From Anoplolepis gracilipes (Eukaryota > Arthropoda > Insecta > Hymenoptera > Formicidae), in the NCBI RefSeq assembly GCF_047496725.1, contig NC_132971.1, positions 20,534,501 through 20,598,500 on the forward strand: a stretch of DNA of 64,000 bases. Direction: 5' to 3'. Below are positions 25,038 to 33,458 of the stretch, in pieces (position 1 is the first letter of the stretch; each line of letters opens with the position of its first letter). Position numbers and translations under genes: made by a program. The notes under the pieces were generated by a model that had not been told where the DNA came from, did no database searches, and was given only the letters and a program-made list of their open reading frames with translations.

Positions 25038-26357
25038 AAAACGATATAAAAACCCTGCACCATTTTCTGCAATCGATGGTTTTCACCACGTTTTGTTTCT
25101 TCTTTTTCATCTGCCTCCACATCGTAAAGTGTAAACAGTTAGATTTTAACGGCAACGGAATGTTTTAAGCTATTCGTCTTGCTGTCTGCAAATTAAAGCG
25201 CAGATGGAGCGAACATTCGCAGAAAAGTTAAATAATCGTGCACTTATGTGTAATCTTAATGGAGAAGCAGGATAACACTAGCTATATAATTGCAAGCGCA
25301 ATCTCGCAACTTCCAAGTTACGTGCATCTCCAAATTGATTTTCCGGCCAACTTTGCTATTACCGGTTTACTCGTATTATCATGACCCGTGGGACGGCATA
25401 AATTAATTTCTCGCAGTTGCGAGCAAACTCGTTCAAGTTTCTCCTCTAAAGTAGTCGACTATACGTCTGACTAGCGGATTAACATATTATTCAACGAAAC
25501 AAGATTTATATCAAAGTGTCATACGTGTTAAATAAAATTATTATTTGAAATTAAAAAATTCGAAGGAAAAAGAAGGAAAAAAGTAAGACAACAAAGTAAG
25601 TACGATGTATATTATAACATATAAAAAAAGCGTGGAAAAATACCGTATCATATAAATAATAAAATAAAATAATAAAATGTTAATAAAAATAAATAATAAT
25701 TTAAATTATTACAAAATAATCCAAATAGGACTTTGAGAAAATAAAATTCATGACAAGAAAACAAGTAAGTTATAATATAAATAAAAAATGTACAAAATAT
25801 AATATGTAATTATATCATAATATATTATAATATAATGTAATATATAAAAGAATGCGAAAAAGTACGTTATGATATAAATGAAAATATAATAAAATAATAG
25901 TTGATTAATAAGGATTTAAAAAATAAACTAAAAATAATTCAAATAAAAGCAAGACAGCAAAATGTATCACTATCATGTACTTTGTAGCGTTAAACGTCCA
26001 AGTTTTTATCGGTTTGGTTATCCAAATATTCTTTTTGTTTCGTTATTTTCTAGCAAGCGCAAAAAAGCATCCGATTATGATGCCGACACAGCCAAGAGCG
26101 ACGCGGAATCGATGCCAATCACAAAGAGCAACGTTGACATCGCCAAAGGCGACAACTCCGACAACGAGCCGAATTCTCGGAGCTGGATCTGGCGAATCCT
26201 CAAGTGTTCACAATGCTGCTGTTTCGCCCTTATCTGCCTGCAGGTCGTCCTCGTCTGCGTCGAATACTTCTTGAAGCCAAACTGTTGCGAGACTACGCTA
26301 TCTACGCTGTTGTCCCCGACCTGGTCCCGCGATCCCAAGGGGCCGCCGCCCGTGTGA
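549..26357 (+). CDS. klar: klarsicht-like KASH-domain nuclear envelope protein (3' part of gene, 15 exons)
   Basis: Fifteen exons joined at GT-AG sites with matching phases read through 1337 codons to a TGA at 26355-26357. The 5' part lies upstream of the window. Residues 1-78 are a spectrin-type helical segment, 79-893 are mostly low-complexity serine/acidic sequence, about 894-1110 are spectrin-like helices, about 1150-1210 form a coiled coil, and 1279-1337 form the KASH domain: a transmembrane span near 1291-1310 and a 27-residue tail ending in GPPPV. Klarsicht sits in the outer nuclear membrane, binds the SUN protein Klaroid in the perinuclear space through this tail, and links nuclei (other isoforms, lipid droplets) to microtubule motors. 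The PPPX end and the SLSDSGISDGSGSE block before the coiled coil support Klarsicht. It could in principle be another KASH protein, but the Drosophila Klarsicht-like block and the lack of long spectrin arrays argue against Nesprin/MSP300. Exons: 549-782, 2264-2530, 4015-4343, 4557-5103, 5376-5782, 5919-6045, 6205-6666, 6747-6917, 7592-7726, 8530-8635, 13054-13232, 17017-17180, 18935-19136, 23525-23904, 26054-26357. Confidence 0.92.
783..2263 (+). other. klar intron
   Basis: AT-rich intron with no open exon. A 14-base stretch of the preceding exon (736-749) recurs exactly at 961-974, preceded by a TTTTAG. This may be a relic of an exon duplication or chance. Acceptor cag is at 2261-2263. Confidence 0.6.
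2264..2530 (+). CDS. klar: klar exon: acidic/serine and arginine-rich linker
   Basis: Eighty-nine codons, phase 0-0, donor gtatgt at 2531. The exon is much more GC-rich than its introns. It encodes a hydrophilic, probably disordered stretch: an acidic SSDSDEE cluster, a basic RLSRGRSRG patch and several SSESE/SDSD casein-kinase-like clusters. No folded domain is visible. The placement rests on phase, splice sites and coding character. Confidence 0.85.
2531..4014 (+). other. klar intron with CT and TA microsatellites
   Basis: Holds a pure CT tract at 2561-2620 just after the donor and a TA tract at 3712-3735. Short open frames on both strands here have no splice support. Acceptor cag is at 4012-4014. 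Confidence 0.6.
2561..2620. repeat. CT microsatellite
   Basis: Nearly pure CT tract of 60 bases starting 30 bases after the klar exon donor at 2531. Confidence 0.95.
4015..4343 (+). CDS. klar: klar exon: acidic disordered region
   Basis: 109 full codons plus two bases (phase 2), donor gtgagt at 4344. It starts DELCQLCVMDARFDEP and is rich in Thr, Asp, Glu and Ala, with a PPTPDTVP motif. The trailing AT joins the G of the next exon to make a methionine codon. Probably an unstructured linker, with no known motif. Confidence 0.85.
4557..5103 (+). CDS. klar: klar exon: long disordered region ending in a helical segment
   Basis: 547 nt, starting one base before a codon and ending in phase 0 (donor gtaaat at 5104). 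The first half is Ser/Asp/Glu-rich (TDSEAD, DDSSEEEWTYTP). The second half turns helical and charged (IQKLIKEVENLIGEE, then YARVKEWLKLNASRSYEG), suggesting a short coiled coil or binding helix. The reading frame is open across the whole exon. Confidence 0.87.
5376..5782 (+). CDS. klar: klar exon: serine-rich disordered region
   Basis: 135 codons plus two bases. Acceptor cag at 5373-5375, donor gtaagt at 5783. Encodes a hydrophilic segment starting PLDSCDASGEYTTEESDG, with a basic patch (RSKQKVKGSRPWSVSC). The upstream intron (5104-5375) stays open in this frame for 147 bases, but its translation is a hydrophobic run of intronic AT-rich codons, so I start the exon at the cag. Confidence 0.85.
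5919..6045 (+). CDS. klar: klar exon: basic segment
   Basis: 127 nt. The first base completes a threonine codon from the previous exon; the exon ends in phase 0 with donor gtaaga at 6046. The C-terminal half is strongly basic (SFRRKKNRLRKKTL), which could be a nuclear-localisation-like or microtubule-binding patch. That role is inference only. Confidence 0.83.
6205..6666 (+). CDS. klar: klar exon: serine/asparagine-rich region
   Basis: 154 codons, phase 0-0, acceptor tag at 6202-6204, donor gtgatg at 6667. Begins GRKSESSSESVHANNHSAGS. Low-complexity hydrophilic sequence with scattered cysteines and no recognised domain. The open frame extends upstream of the first internal ATG (6301), which shows this is an internal exon and not a start. 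Confidence 0.85.
6747..6917 (+). CDS. klar: klar exon: short conserved-looking acidic segment
   Basis: Fifty-seven codons, phase 0-0, acceptor cag at 6744-6746, donor gtaggt at 6918. The segment EMARRLLDFGDDYRNFLDSQ has amphipathic helical character with an LLDFGDDYR core, which looks like a short helical docking motif. It is followed by a Ser/Pro-rich stretch. Confidence 0.85.
6918..7591 (+). other. klar intron
   Basis: AT-rich intron of 674 bases with no open exon and no distinctive repeat. Acceptor tag at 7589-7591. Confidence 0.55.
7592..7726 (+). CDS. klar: klar exon: acidic segment with two possible in-frame donors
   Basis: Begins EIGDSTEESDSEEEDLRKIV in phase 0. The frame stays open to a gtacgt donor at 7727 (45 codons), but a better-looking gtaaga lies inside at 7694 (34 codons). 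Both leave phase 0, so both transcripts join exon 8530-8635 without a frame change. I give the longer form; the true end may be 7693. The exon is too short to score well alone and rests on phase continuity and its acidic coding character. Confidence 0.72.
7727..8529 (+). other. klar intron with 24-bp tandem duplication
   Basis: AT-rich intron. Positions 7861-7884 and 7885-7908 are a head-to-tail duplication of a 24-base unit with one mismatch. No coding content. Acceptor tag at 8527-8529. Confidence 0.6.
8530..8635 (+). CDS. klar: klar exon: start of the C-terminal spectrin-like block
   Basis: Thirty-five codons plus one base (phase 1), donor gtgagt at 8636. Encodes AEVESTCKENLGCLQTVLDS and then NEKYLKQVRG, helical. 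The glycine codon is split by the intron and completed by GT at 13054-13055, giving KQVRG-MIERWETL, a typical spectrin-type helix junction. Confidence 0.87.
8636..9959 (+). other. klar intron, AT-rich 5' part
   Basis: Very AT-rich with a long TA microsatellite at about 9177-9212 and a second TA run near 9252-9267. No coding exon supported. Confidence 0.6.
9960..10450 (+). promoter_or_regulatory. Candidate internal promoter (CpG-rich patch) in klar intron
   Basis: An abrupt CpG-rich patch inside otherwise AT-rich intron. It contains a CACGTG-type E-box near 10200 and a TCAGTT initiator-like sequence near 10265, a common arthropod start motif. It lies upstream of the exons encoding the spectrin-like block and KASH tail, so it could drive a short KASH isoform. 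It has no defined first exon. Evidence is composition and weak motifs only. Confidence 0.25.
10451..13053 (+). other. klar intron, 3' part
   Basis: Mixed AT-rich intron with T-rich low complexity near 11050-11120. Several short open frames (for example around 11531-11914 and 12031-12512) show no splice sites in phase with klar and no recognisable protein. Acceptor tag at 13051-13053. Confidence 0.55.
13054..13232 (+). CDS. klar: klar exon: spectrin-like repeat
   Basis: 179 nt. The first two bases complete a glycine, followed by MIERWETLASRVEQAQTAG and later RFKVIHDRLFDYEIVL. Ends phase 0 with donor gtaagt at 13233. The conserved ERW and heptad hydrophobics are those of a spectrin repeat helix A/B. 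Confidence 0.9.
13233..13899 (+). other. klar intron, 5' part
   Basis: AT-rich intron with a CT-rich stretch near 13550-13600 and no coding exon. Confidence 0.55.
13900..14550 (+). promoter_or_regulatory. Candidate alternative promoter and non-coding first exon of klar
   Basis: A GC/CpG-rich island, purine-rich on its left and pyrimidine/proline-codon-rich on its right, ends at a good donor (gtaagc at 14551). Reading into exon 17017 in phase 0 leaves 95 open codons from 14266 but no ATG, so this would be 5' UTR with translation from the in-frame ATG at 17053, giving a short coiled-coil-KASH isoform. This is inference from composition plus one splice site; no TATA box is visible. Confidence 0.28.
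14551..17016 (+). other. klar intron with GCA repeat and poly-A tract
   Basis: Contains CpG-rich patches (about 14800-15010 and 15480-16100), a CT tract near 15401-15425, a GCA trinucleotide tract near 15882-15911, and a poly-A run at about 16184-16209. A 28-codon ATG frame at 15635-15721 has no donor in a compatible phase. Acceptor cag at 17014-17016. Confidence 0.55.
17017..17180 (+). CDS. klar: klar exon: helical segment
   Basis: Fifty-four codons plus two bases, donor gtgagt at 17181. Starts ADIAVLNDRKTAMLALNVSA and continues helical through LKDDVADLYRIYDETLQ. The AA at the end joins the A of exon 18935 to form lysine. Its in-frame ATG at 17053 would be the first start codon for a transcript beginning in the preceding intron. 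Confidence 0.9.
17181..18934 (+). other. klar intron with a GGGGTTT cluster
   Basis: No coding exon. Between about 18130 and 18310 is a less AT-rich block in which GGGGTTT occurs three times (18188, 18207, 18228), about 20 bases apart, preceded by a CCCC run that could pair with them. It may be a regulatory element or a repeat fragment. Acceptor cag at 18932-18934. Confidence 0.5.
18935..19136 (+). CDS. klar: klar exon: spectrin-like/coiled segment
   Basis: 202 nt. One base completes lysine, then CNQQLRALQDVQQFGTCLAE, and near the end a SHFARLLSERQDI helix. Ends phase 0, donor gtattg at 19137 (a weaker donor). The open frame, heptad pattern and phase match make it secure. Confidence 0.9.
19137..22825 (+). 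other. klar intron, first part
   Basis: Holds poly-T tracts near 19261-19302, 20452-20469 and 21738-21757, a poly-C tract near 20913-20924, a GA tract at 22003-22038, and GC-richer blocks near 19330-19560 and 21160-21530 that could be regulatory. No exon with compatible phases was found. Confidence 0.55.
22003..22038. repeat. GA microsatellite
   Basis: Pure GA tract of about 36 bases in klar intron 19137-23524. Confidence 0.95.
22826..23451 (+). mobile_element. MITE-like element with terminal inverted repeats
   Basis: The left end (about 22826-22850) and right end (about 23428-23451) are inverted copies. The 19-base core at 22831-22849 matches the reverse complement of 23429-23447 exactly, and the match continues imperfectly inward (a CTCCTTATTTCAT-like block near 22908 against GAAATAAGGGAG near 23344). 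The interior is AT-rich with no transposase frame. Length is about 0.63 kb, ending only about 70 bases before the next klar exon. Superfamily unknown, since target duplications are not clear. Confidence 0.7.
23525..23904 (+). CDS. klar: klar exon: conserved serine block and coiled coil
   Basis: 126 codons plus two bases, acceptor cag at 23522-23524, donor gtaagt at 23905. Contains GGSLSDSGISDGSGSEQELS followed by a long arginine/leucine heptad coiled coil (KREHRLANLRRITRSLEAQL, then LRKRIEDAESELRDLQKQC). This is the Klarsicht-type block N-terminal to KASH. GC-rich codon use contrasts strongly with the flanking introns. Confidence 0.93.
23905..26053 (+). other. last klar intron
   Basis: AT-rich, with a poly-T run near 24791-24804 and a poly-A run near 25005-25030. 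The segment 25540-25950 is a low-complexity series of similar AATAAAATA/ATATAAT blocks that looks like degenerate tandem repetition. Acceptor tag at 26051-26053. Confidence 0.55.
26054..26357 (+). CDS. klar: klar terminal exon: KASH domain
   Basis: 304 nt ending in TGA. One base completes aspartate, then a basic KRKK patch and an acidic linker. The final 59 residues run RSWIWRILKCSQ, a hydrophobic cysteine-rich transmembrane span of about 20 residues, and a 27-residue lumenal tail starting KPNCCE and ending GPPPV. In KASH proteins the terminal PPPX inserts into the SUN-domain trimer. A cysteine in the tail near the membrane (here CC) can disulfide-bond with SUN. No extra C-terminal residues follow valine, as required for SUN binding. 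Confidence 0.96.
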
Positions 26358-27436
26358 AGAAATATACGGCAGGTATATGCGCGTAATATACGTGCAATCG
26401 AAAAAATATCGACACCAAGAATCTATGATTTTTTTTGGTGAAAATGTATAATATTATATCCGCGTTCCGATACACGCGCGGCAACGTTAATTGGAACAAT
26501 TAAGTCCGCGGTGTAAAGTTGTTCGCGATTTTTTTCGCGAGCGACGTTAGCGACGTATTATTAGGTTGTTTTAATTCTGAATGCCTGAATTCGGTGACGC
26601 ATTCGAGAGGCAATACATGTTCATGCATCAGCATGCTAAACGACTGATTACTCCACTGCCTTGCGTATATCTTGGTTTTTATTTCACTATCGAATTATAT
26701 ATCGCGAAATTTTATCGACATAAAAAATCATAATCTCTGGCCACGAGTTATCATGATATGTATAATTTATTAAAAATATTCAATCGAGCTACATAATGTA
26801 GGAAAAGGAAGAGTACATTTCATATTCTGAGTTTGAATCAATGCTACGTTTCTATTTTTATGCGTGGAAAAAGTATAATAGTTTCTTTGCGATTAAGCAA
26901 CTGATTAAATTTGCACGAAGATAATGTGGCCACGAATCTCTCGAACGTCATAATTGAAAATGTTCATATCCAGATATGTTGCTTCTCGAAGATATGTATT
27001 TTAGTATCTGTCAAGAACAAGCCGACATAAGTACATGCATTACGATATCGGTACAATTTTTTCTCTCTTCTTTCGTCGCTCTGAACTGTGTGAGTCAGCA
27101 GCTTATGTTATTGTTGAAGTATAAATATTTATTTATATATGTATATATATACAGATCATATATTATATATTATTCTTCGAAGAATAATATTTAGTTTTCT
27201 TGTTGAAGAAGAGGTAAGATCGACAGCGTAATATGGACTTCATACAGTTTTGAAAGGAAGTTCATTTACATTGAATTTAATCGGGGAATGATACTTGGAT
27301 TCCAGATTAAGCTTCCTATTTGTTTCAAGCAAGTTCTCCCGTATTACCGCTTTTAGTGGTTTCCGTTTTTGTGACAACGAATTTTAACATCTTTTTTTAT
27401 TCGATATATGTATATCACAAGAACTATACGAGATAT
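26358..27436 (+). other. klar 3' UTR and flanking sequence
   Basis: Starts right after the KASH stop codon. AT-rich, with no reading frame of interest. The transcript end cannot be placed: several AATAAA-like words occur downstream and none is clearly better. Confidence 0.45.
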
Positions 27437-28049
27437 TTAACCCTTACGATACACACTACATTTAAGTGCCTCATCCATACACACATGGGTATTTCAAATC
27501 CGATCGTTCTTTCATTTATTTAAATTAATTCAAAAAAATCTGTAAAAATTCGTTAAAATACTTTCAAGTTTCTGGAACAAATATCCATTATTCATTTTGG
27601 AAAAAAATAAGATGTAATATAATTTAATCACTCTAAACATTAACCACAAGTTGAGTAAATGAGTGATTTGATTTAAAAAAATTATAACTTTTTACAATCA
27701 ATATACATATACAAAAATCACTCTAAGGTTTTTAGACCTTAAATTAATTTAGAATAAAAATAGAATACTTAAAACTGATTTTTATCAATTTTTCTTCACT
27801 TTAAACGAAAAAGGCACACTGCATAAACACATGGGTCATTGGAGTCCAGTTCAAATTTGAACTCGGTGCCCGTATACGCAGAGAAACTGAAGGCCGCCGT
27901 CGCCGCGCCGCGCCGCGCAGAGATTTCCCCCACTACAAACTTTTTTTAGGCGGCGATAAGAAGCGGGTCGCGCTTAGAAGTTTTAAAAAATTTCAATAGA
28001 TAGAAATCGATCGAACACGAATGACCTATATGTGTATCGTAAGGGTTAA
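27437..28049. mobile_element. piggyBac-type MITE with TTAA target duplications
   Basis: A TTAA at 27437-27440 is followed by CCCTTACGATACACA, and the exact reverse complement ends at 28045 followed by TTAA at 28046-28049. So the element has 15-bp perfect terminal inverted repeats starting CCC and a TTAA duplication, the signature of the piggyBac superfamily. It is 605 bp between the TTAA copies and has no transposase frame, so it would be a non-autonomous derivative. Inside are a 16-base perfect palindrome at 27848-27863 and a GC-rich stretch at about 27889-27920. The intact ends suggest a fairly recent insertion. Confidence 0.85.
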
Positions 28050-30860
28050 TTTCAAAGAGGTTGCTATATTAGATGCTATTAATTTTCGGAAAACAGCATA
28101 AAATTTTTTTTTGAGACCCATGCATGATAATTGATATACATACACTGATTTCAGATAGAAAATATATTCTATTCCGACATATAAAATATTTCTATTTCAT
28201 GCATTGTGAATAATAAATATAGCACATTAATAATTTGGATGCATGCGCATATAGTATGTACAGTTTAGCATCTATTGCATACGTGTATAGCATTCCTGAA
28301 AAATTTTGCATCTTTCGTCTATTATTTAATTTTGTTTTATTTCGATGTGAATAATAATAATGTCCAATTTATACTGATGATAATCTTAACGTCATATACA
28401 TATAATCGAACGGTACTTCATAATCATGTATTTGGTTTAGCATGATTAAAAATTTTAAATTGTGATAAATTTTAGTCATTTTCTCACATATTCACAGAGC
28501 TTTTCACGAGAGAAACATACGTACGCGTCGTTTAAAATTATGAACGCGATTCATTAATGTAAGATTATCATGAGCTTTTAATTGTAAAAAAAGATTATCG
28601 ATTTTTTTTATTTTCACGAATGTGTCTTTGATATTTGAAGGCACTTGGGTTGCGAGTAAAATGGTGTCTAGTGTAAATAGATTGAAAAAGAAATAATTTT
28701 GTGCGTGTGCTAAGAGACGAAAAAATAATTTTCGCGACAAGAGAAATAATTTTTACAAAACATTATTCAAAAAAGTTATTGAGAGAATTTTTGATACTGA
28801 ATGATGTGTAGGAGGATGTAATTTGTGGAGATCTATTTTGTAAAGTCTTTTTGAGAGAGGGAATATGAGTAAAAGAGCGAATGGTTCGGTTTATACATGT
28901 CTGTATGCCAAAAATAACCATTCTGAATTTGTGCTCATACATACGTGATACGAAGAAAGGAGAAATGCCTTATGGCCAATTTTATTGCAAGCTTACAATT
29001 TACACGATGCTTACTATGTAAGCGTATTACGTAACGATCCCGATCTATGCCTATGCAGATCTTGAGATCCTCATAAGAGAGGAGATTACCTTCGGTAAGT
29101 CCATCTTGGTATTTTGCGGACTACATAGAGATAGCGAACACAATCGATGTAAAATAAAACAATGGCAACTACGTAAAGTAATAGTGAATTGATATTGTGC
29201 GTGGATTAAAATTTTTGAACAACACCATGATACGAAAGAAATAATATCGAAGCTGTATTTCTTTTTTTAAATAAAATTACATGCATTTGCTAAATATCAA
29301 ATCACCGTTACTTTGTTAGCTTTGTGAATATTTATTATTGCCGACAAAAGGAAAGATCTAGCATATCGAGTGCTATTGTGGTCGCTAATAATTTTTCTTA
29401 TGTTACGTGAATATCCCCGTGTGCTGCGAATAATGAATATTCGTTGAGCAGAGTTTTATGGTTGTTTGAGAAATCGAAGTAGTCACAGTCATTATTATGC
29501 TTCGACTTGATTTGATAGAGAGTTGCTATTAACTAGAGATATTGTACTATTCAATATCGATATCTCTTCGACGAGAAATTCACACAGCATTATATATAAT
29601 AAGCCGAGTGTGTCTTTCATATTCTTTCGATGCAAACATCGCGTCAATGATATAGGAGCTTTATATACTTTATTTTAAAGTATAACACGTACTCTTTGAG
29701 AGACGCGTTGAAGAAAGAGAGTTGGCAGGATAATAAAAGGACAGCACTTTTGTACATCCCTCTTATCATGTCGCAATAAATCGCAAATAACAGCGATTAT
29801 CTCGAATAACGAGCGTTAGATGAATCGCGAAATACATATTTATGTGAGGGAAGTTAGATACGCGAGAAGAAGAATGTGTTGATCCGAATGTTTTTGTTTT
29901 TAACCAATGTAACGACGCGTGTAAGATGAATTTTCAAGAGAAACTCATAGGTTTTTTTAATTGTATAATGAAAGTGGAGATATAGTCTTCTTTCGATTAT
30001 AGTCTTCTATCTTGACTATCGTCTTCGTTATAATAGACGTTGATTTTTATCAAGACTGTAATTTAATACAAATACAGTTTCGTGATGTTCTAACGAAACT
30101 ATATTAAACAAAGTTCTTTTTTCATTCTTGAACATCACAGTCGAAAGTCTAGTTAGAGAGACCAGCAATCTGCGAGATAGTTCCTGTGGCCTAATTTGTA
30201 CGGGAATATATCTTAGTTCCGCCATTTCTTACGAATCTTGATTGATAATTTAGCGGCGCGAGAGAGTAATTGAATTTTCGACTGACGTGAGATCATCTGA
30301 TTATTTTTTCAGACATAATATCCACGTAAAAAAGCTACTCTCCTTTTTTAGCAATAAAACCAACTTGGAACATGCATATGAAGAACAAATCGAACGCTAT
30401 CAAGCGTAAGAGAATTTATTGGATAATTATAATTATCCAGTAATAAAGTACACAAACGTACTTATGAGAGAGAGTCGTCGTAAGAACGAATGACTATCAC
30501 TAGTTGTCTCTTGTTAGAAGAGACTAACGACTGATGTTTAATGGCATCGAATGCTTTTATAAGCTATATTAATGTAACAATACAGTCGTCTCCCATTATC
30601 ACACAACGAAATTGCTCGAAAAAGAAAAGACTCTGACTTGACCAAAATAAGACTCGATAATCAAGTATAAGTTTGCACTTTAAAAGTATTACGATTTAAT
30701 AGAAGACATAACATTTATTACGACTGTAGTATTATAAAGTAATTAAATATCTCACATTTTTTCTTTATATGCAATGTGTATTACTTAAAATGTTATTTCA
30801 GTATCTTTCATATTGTTGCAATATAATGAAAATTAAATCATATTAAGAGAAAATATTTTT
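28050..30860. other. Intergenic AT-rich DNA
   Basis: No supported gene. Short frames on the minus strand (28504-28740 and 30028-30225) have no splice context, no recognisable protein and AT-driven composition. May include distal klar 3' UTR. Confidence 0.5.
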
Positions 30861-31147
30861 TTTTTCGAGCAGAGCATAAGAAAATAATAAAGATTTAATT
30901 TAGAAAATTAAATTAAATTAAAGCGGTTTCGATTGTAACAACACATACACAATAATTGTTTAGATAACGAATTTTAAACATATTTCATTCGTGAACACGA
31001 CACGATTTTATCTGCCTTATTATACACATGAAATATAATAATATGTATAAAGTACCTGAAAAATCAAAACGTTACTTATATTATTATCTATTCTGTTATT
31101 TTACATGCACGCGGTTGAAGGAATACTTGATAATATTGTAACGATCG
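30861..31147. repeat. Direct repeat, copy 1
   Basis: About 287 bases that recur in the same orientation at 33171-33458. Shared landmarks include AAGAAAATAATAAAGATT, the CACGACACGATTTTATCTGC block and an end at AACGATCG. Differences are scattered substitutions and small indels (for example TTATACACATG against TACACATG). Sequences outside the repeat do not match, so the boundaries are clear. Probably a repeat family member or a local duplication. No terminal inverted repeats seen. Confidence 0.85.
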
Positions 31148-33170
31148 CATCAAGCTTATCATTGAATACGCAATCTATATTCATCTATATTAAATAATGG
31201 GTTATATTAGGTGTACTTTGCATGTGCCTTTTTTATTATTATCAAAGGGAGCCGTATATAGTTATTGCGATGCTCCGTAAAAAAAGAATTAAAGATAAAA
31301 AAATATTCAGTTTGATAAGTGCGAACAATGTATTACGATATTCAGTATTTTCGACGACCATCGTTTAACTCACAGAGATCATTGTGATACTGTAAATTGG
31401 TAATAATACATTTTCAAAATATTTTTGTGTTTTATTGGAATTTTAAAAACATAATCTTTTATACATTAATCAAAATAACAAAGAAATTGTTAGAAACTTT
31501 TTTTATAAATTAATTAAAATTATTAAATAATAATAATAATAATAATAATAAAAATTTTAGCAGTTGCATATCATAAATTTTCTCCAGGAGATTAAACGAC
31601 GATCTTGAAAACCGCTAAGGTTAATGATAATATTAGCGAAAATATTAGCGATAGTTTAATAAAATAGATACGTATGTGTGTAGCAACGCTTCTACTTGAG
31701 ATACGAGTGAGACATAATTTTTAATAATCTTTTCAACTAGAATCGAAAAAAAAAAAAAAAAAACAGGGTATAAAGAAAATATAAAGAGAGTTTAATAGTA
31801 TTTAGATATCATGTTTAAAGCTCAAATAGAAGCGATGCAAATTTATTATAAGGTTATTATAATTATTCATATTTTATAAACTATCTCATAATTAACTTAC
31901 TAATTTCTCCTTTTGAAGATTTCATTAATTTACTATCAATTTTGTGAGCAAAATTTAACAATTAACAATTTTACTTGATTAAAAACTTCATTAAACGTTA
32001 ACAATAATATTATCACACTAAAATTGTCTCGGTTTTAAAATATAACATACAGTATTTTCTCTTCATTTCTTTTATGAAGATTTTTTATTTAAAACTTTTT
32101 TAAGACTTTTGATATTTGACACTGTCAAATATCATTCACGCAAAAGTGGAACGCGTTACTTTATACACATGTATACAATTACACACACACATATACACAA
32201 TTATCAAAAATTAAAATCATTTTCACTTCAACATAGACTGCTACATTTATATAGATCTCGATACAATCGTAAAATTGTTTTGCTCAGCCTACCATGCAAT
32301 TATCTGGCGGAGCACTCACCTACTTTCGGATTTCTATTATACTTTTGTTACAATTTATCATATCAACGAATCACTGTACGATTGTAAAGTATTATGTCAA
32401 GTAGTATCCAAACATATTACTGATAATCTATTTCAAGTATTATATACTACACATAATTTAGACATTTCGAATAAATTTTGGATTTTTCTTCATAGGTGTC
32501 TTTCTTTATATTCCACACCCTCCAATCCTACACCAAAGATGCCGATGGACGAGGAGGACTGTTATTATGCATTTATATATAATAAGAAGCGCATTTTGTG
32601 CGAATGTTCGAAAATAATACATGTCGCCAGTCCTGACAACAATTTGCGATATTGCGGCGTATTGCCGAAAGTTCAATGATACGACGCAGCGCCAAGTATA
32701 TCCGCAATAATAATGCGCCTGCAATTGATACAGAGGTACGATGATTGCCGTGTTCCTACGTCCGTTTGCGGCGGCCTTAGTGAAGTCAGCCTCGAGGTAG
32801 GGATATTAGAGGTTAAAGGGCACATTCACTATGTTATTACGACTCACACCTGTACCCACAGGTAGGCCAGCGCGAAACAATTTTTCTGCTTAAGAGAATC
32901 TACTTAATGGCATCACGACGTTCACTCTCCCGCGTTCTTTCTCTTCACAACAATAAAAAAGTCAAAGTTGTAAATAAATTATTCGTGCCGCTCAAAAGAA
33001 CGAATGTTCGCGGACGAATATATTCGATTTATATTAATAATTTATAGTAATATCAAGTAAAATAATATAAATTATGATGGCATTTTATTTAATATTATTA
33101 ATATTATTAATCGTGTCATTTTTTAATAATAAATTGATAATATTATTGGAGCAAATATTGGAGCAACGAT
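31148..33170. other. Intergenic DNA between the two direct repeats
   Basis: AT-rich with an AAT trinucleotide tract at about 31526-31551 and poly-A near 31746-31763. A 134-codon frame at 32275-32679 crosses a possible acceptor near 32494 but matches nothing I recognise. An ACCTGT/ACAGGT inverted pair with a 4-base spacer lies near 32848-32863. Confidence 0.5.
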
Positions 33171-33458
33171 TTTTTCTTAGAACAGGGCACAAGAAAATAA
33201 TAAAGATTCAATTTAGATCAAATTAAATCGCGGTTTCGATTGTAATACATATAGACAATAATTGTTTAGGTAATGAATTTTAAACATATTTCATTCATGA
33301 ACACGACACGATTTTATCTGCCTTATACACATGAAATATAATAATATGTACAAAGTACCTGACAAATCAAAACGTTACTTACACATATATTATTATCTAT
33401 TCTGTTATTTTACATGCACGCAGTTGAAGGTACACACTTGATAATATTGTAACGATCG
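33171..33458. repeat. Direct repeat, copy 2
   Basis: Second copy of the 30861-31147 repeat, same orientation, about 2.3 kb downstream and clearly similar along its full length. See copy 1 for landmarks. Confidence 0.85.

Noticed and set aside
29041..29100. Short hairpin-like stretch in intergenic DNA
   Set aside because: The stem is short and interrupted, and no small-RNA precursor shape is convincing.
32275..32679. 134-codon frame with a possible acceptor
   Set aside because: No family recognised, no donor, and AT-driven hydrophobic composition in its first half.
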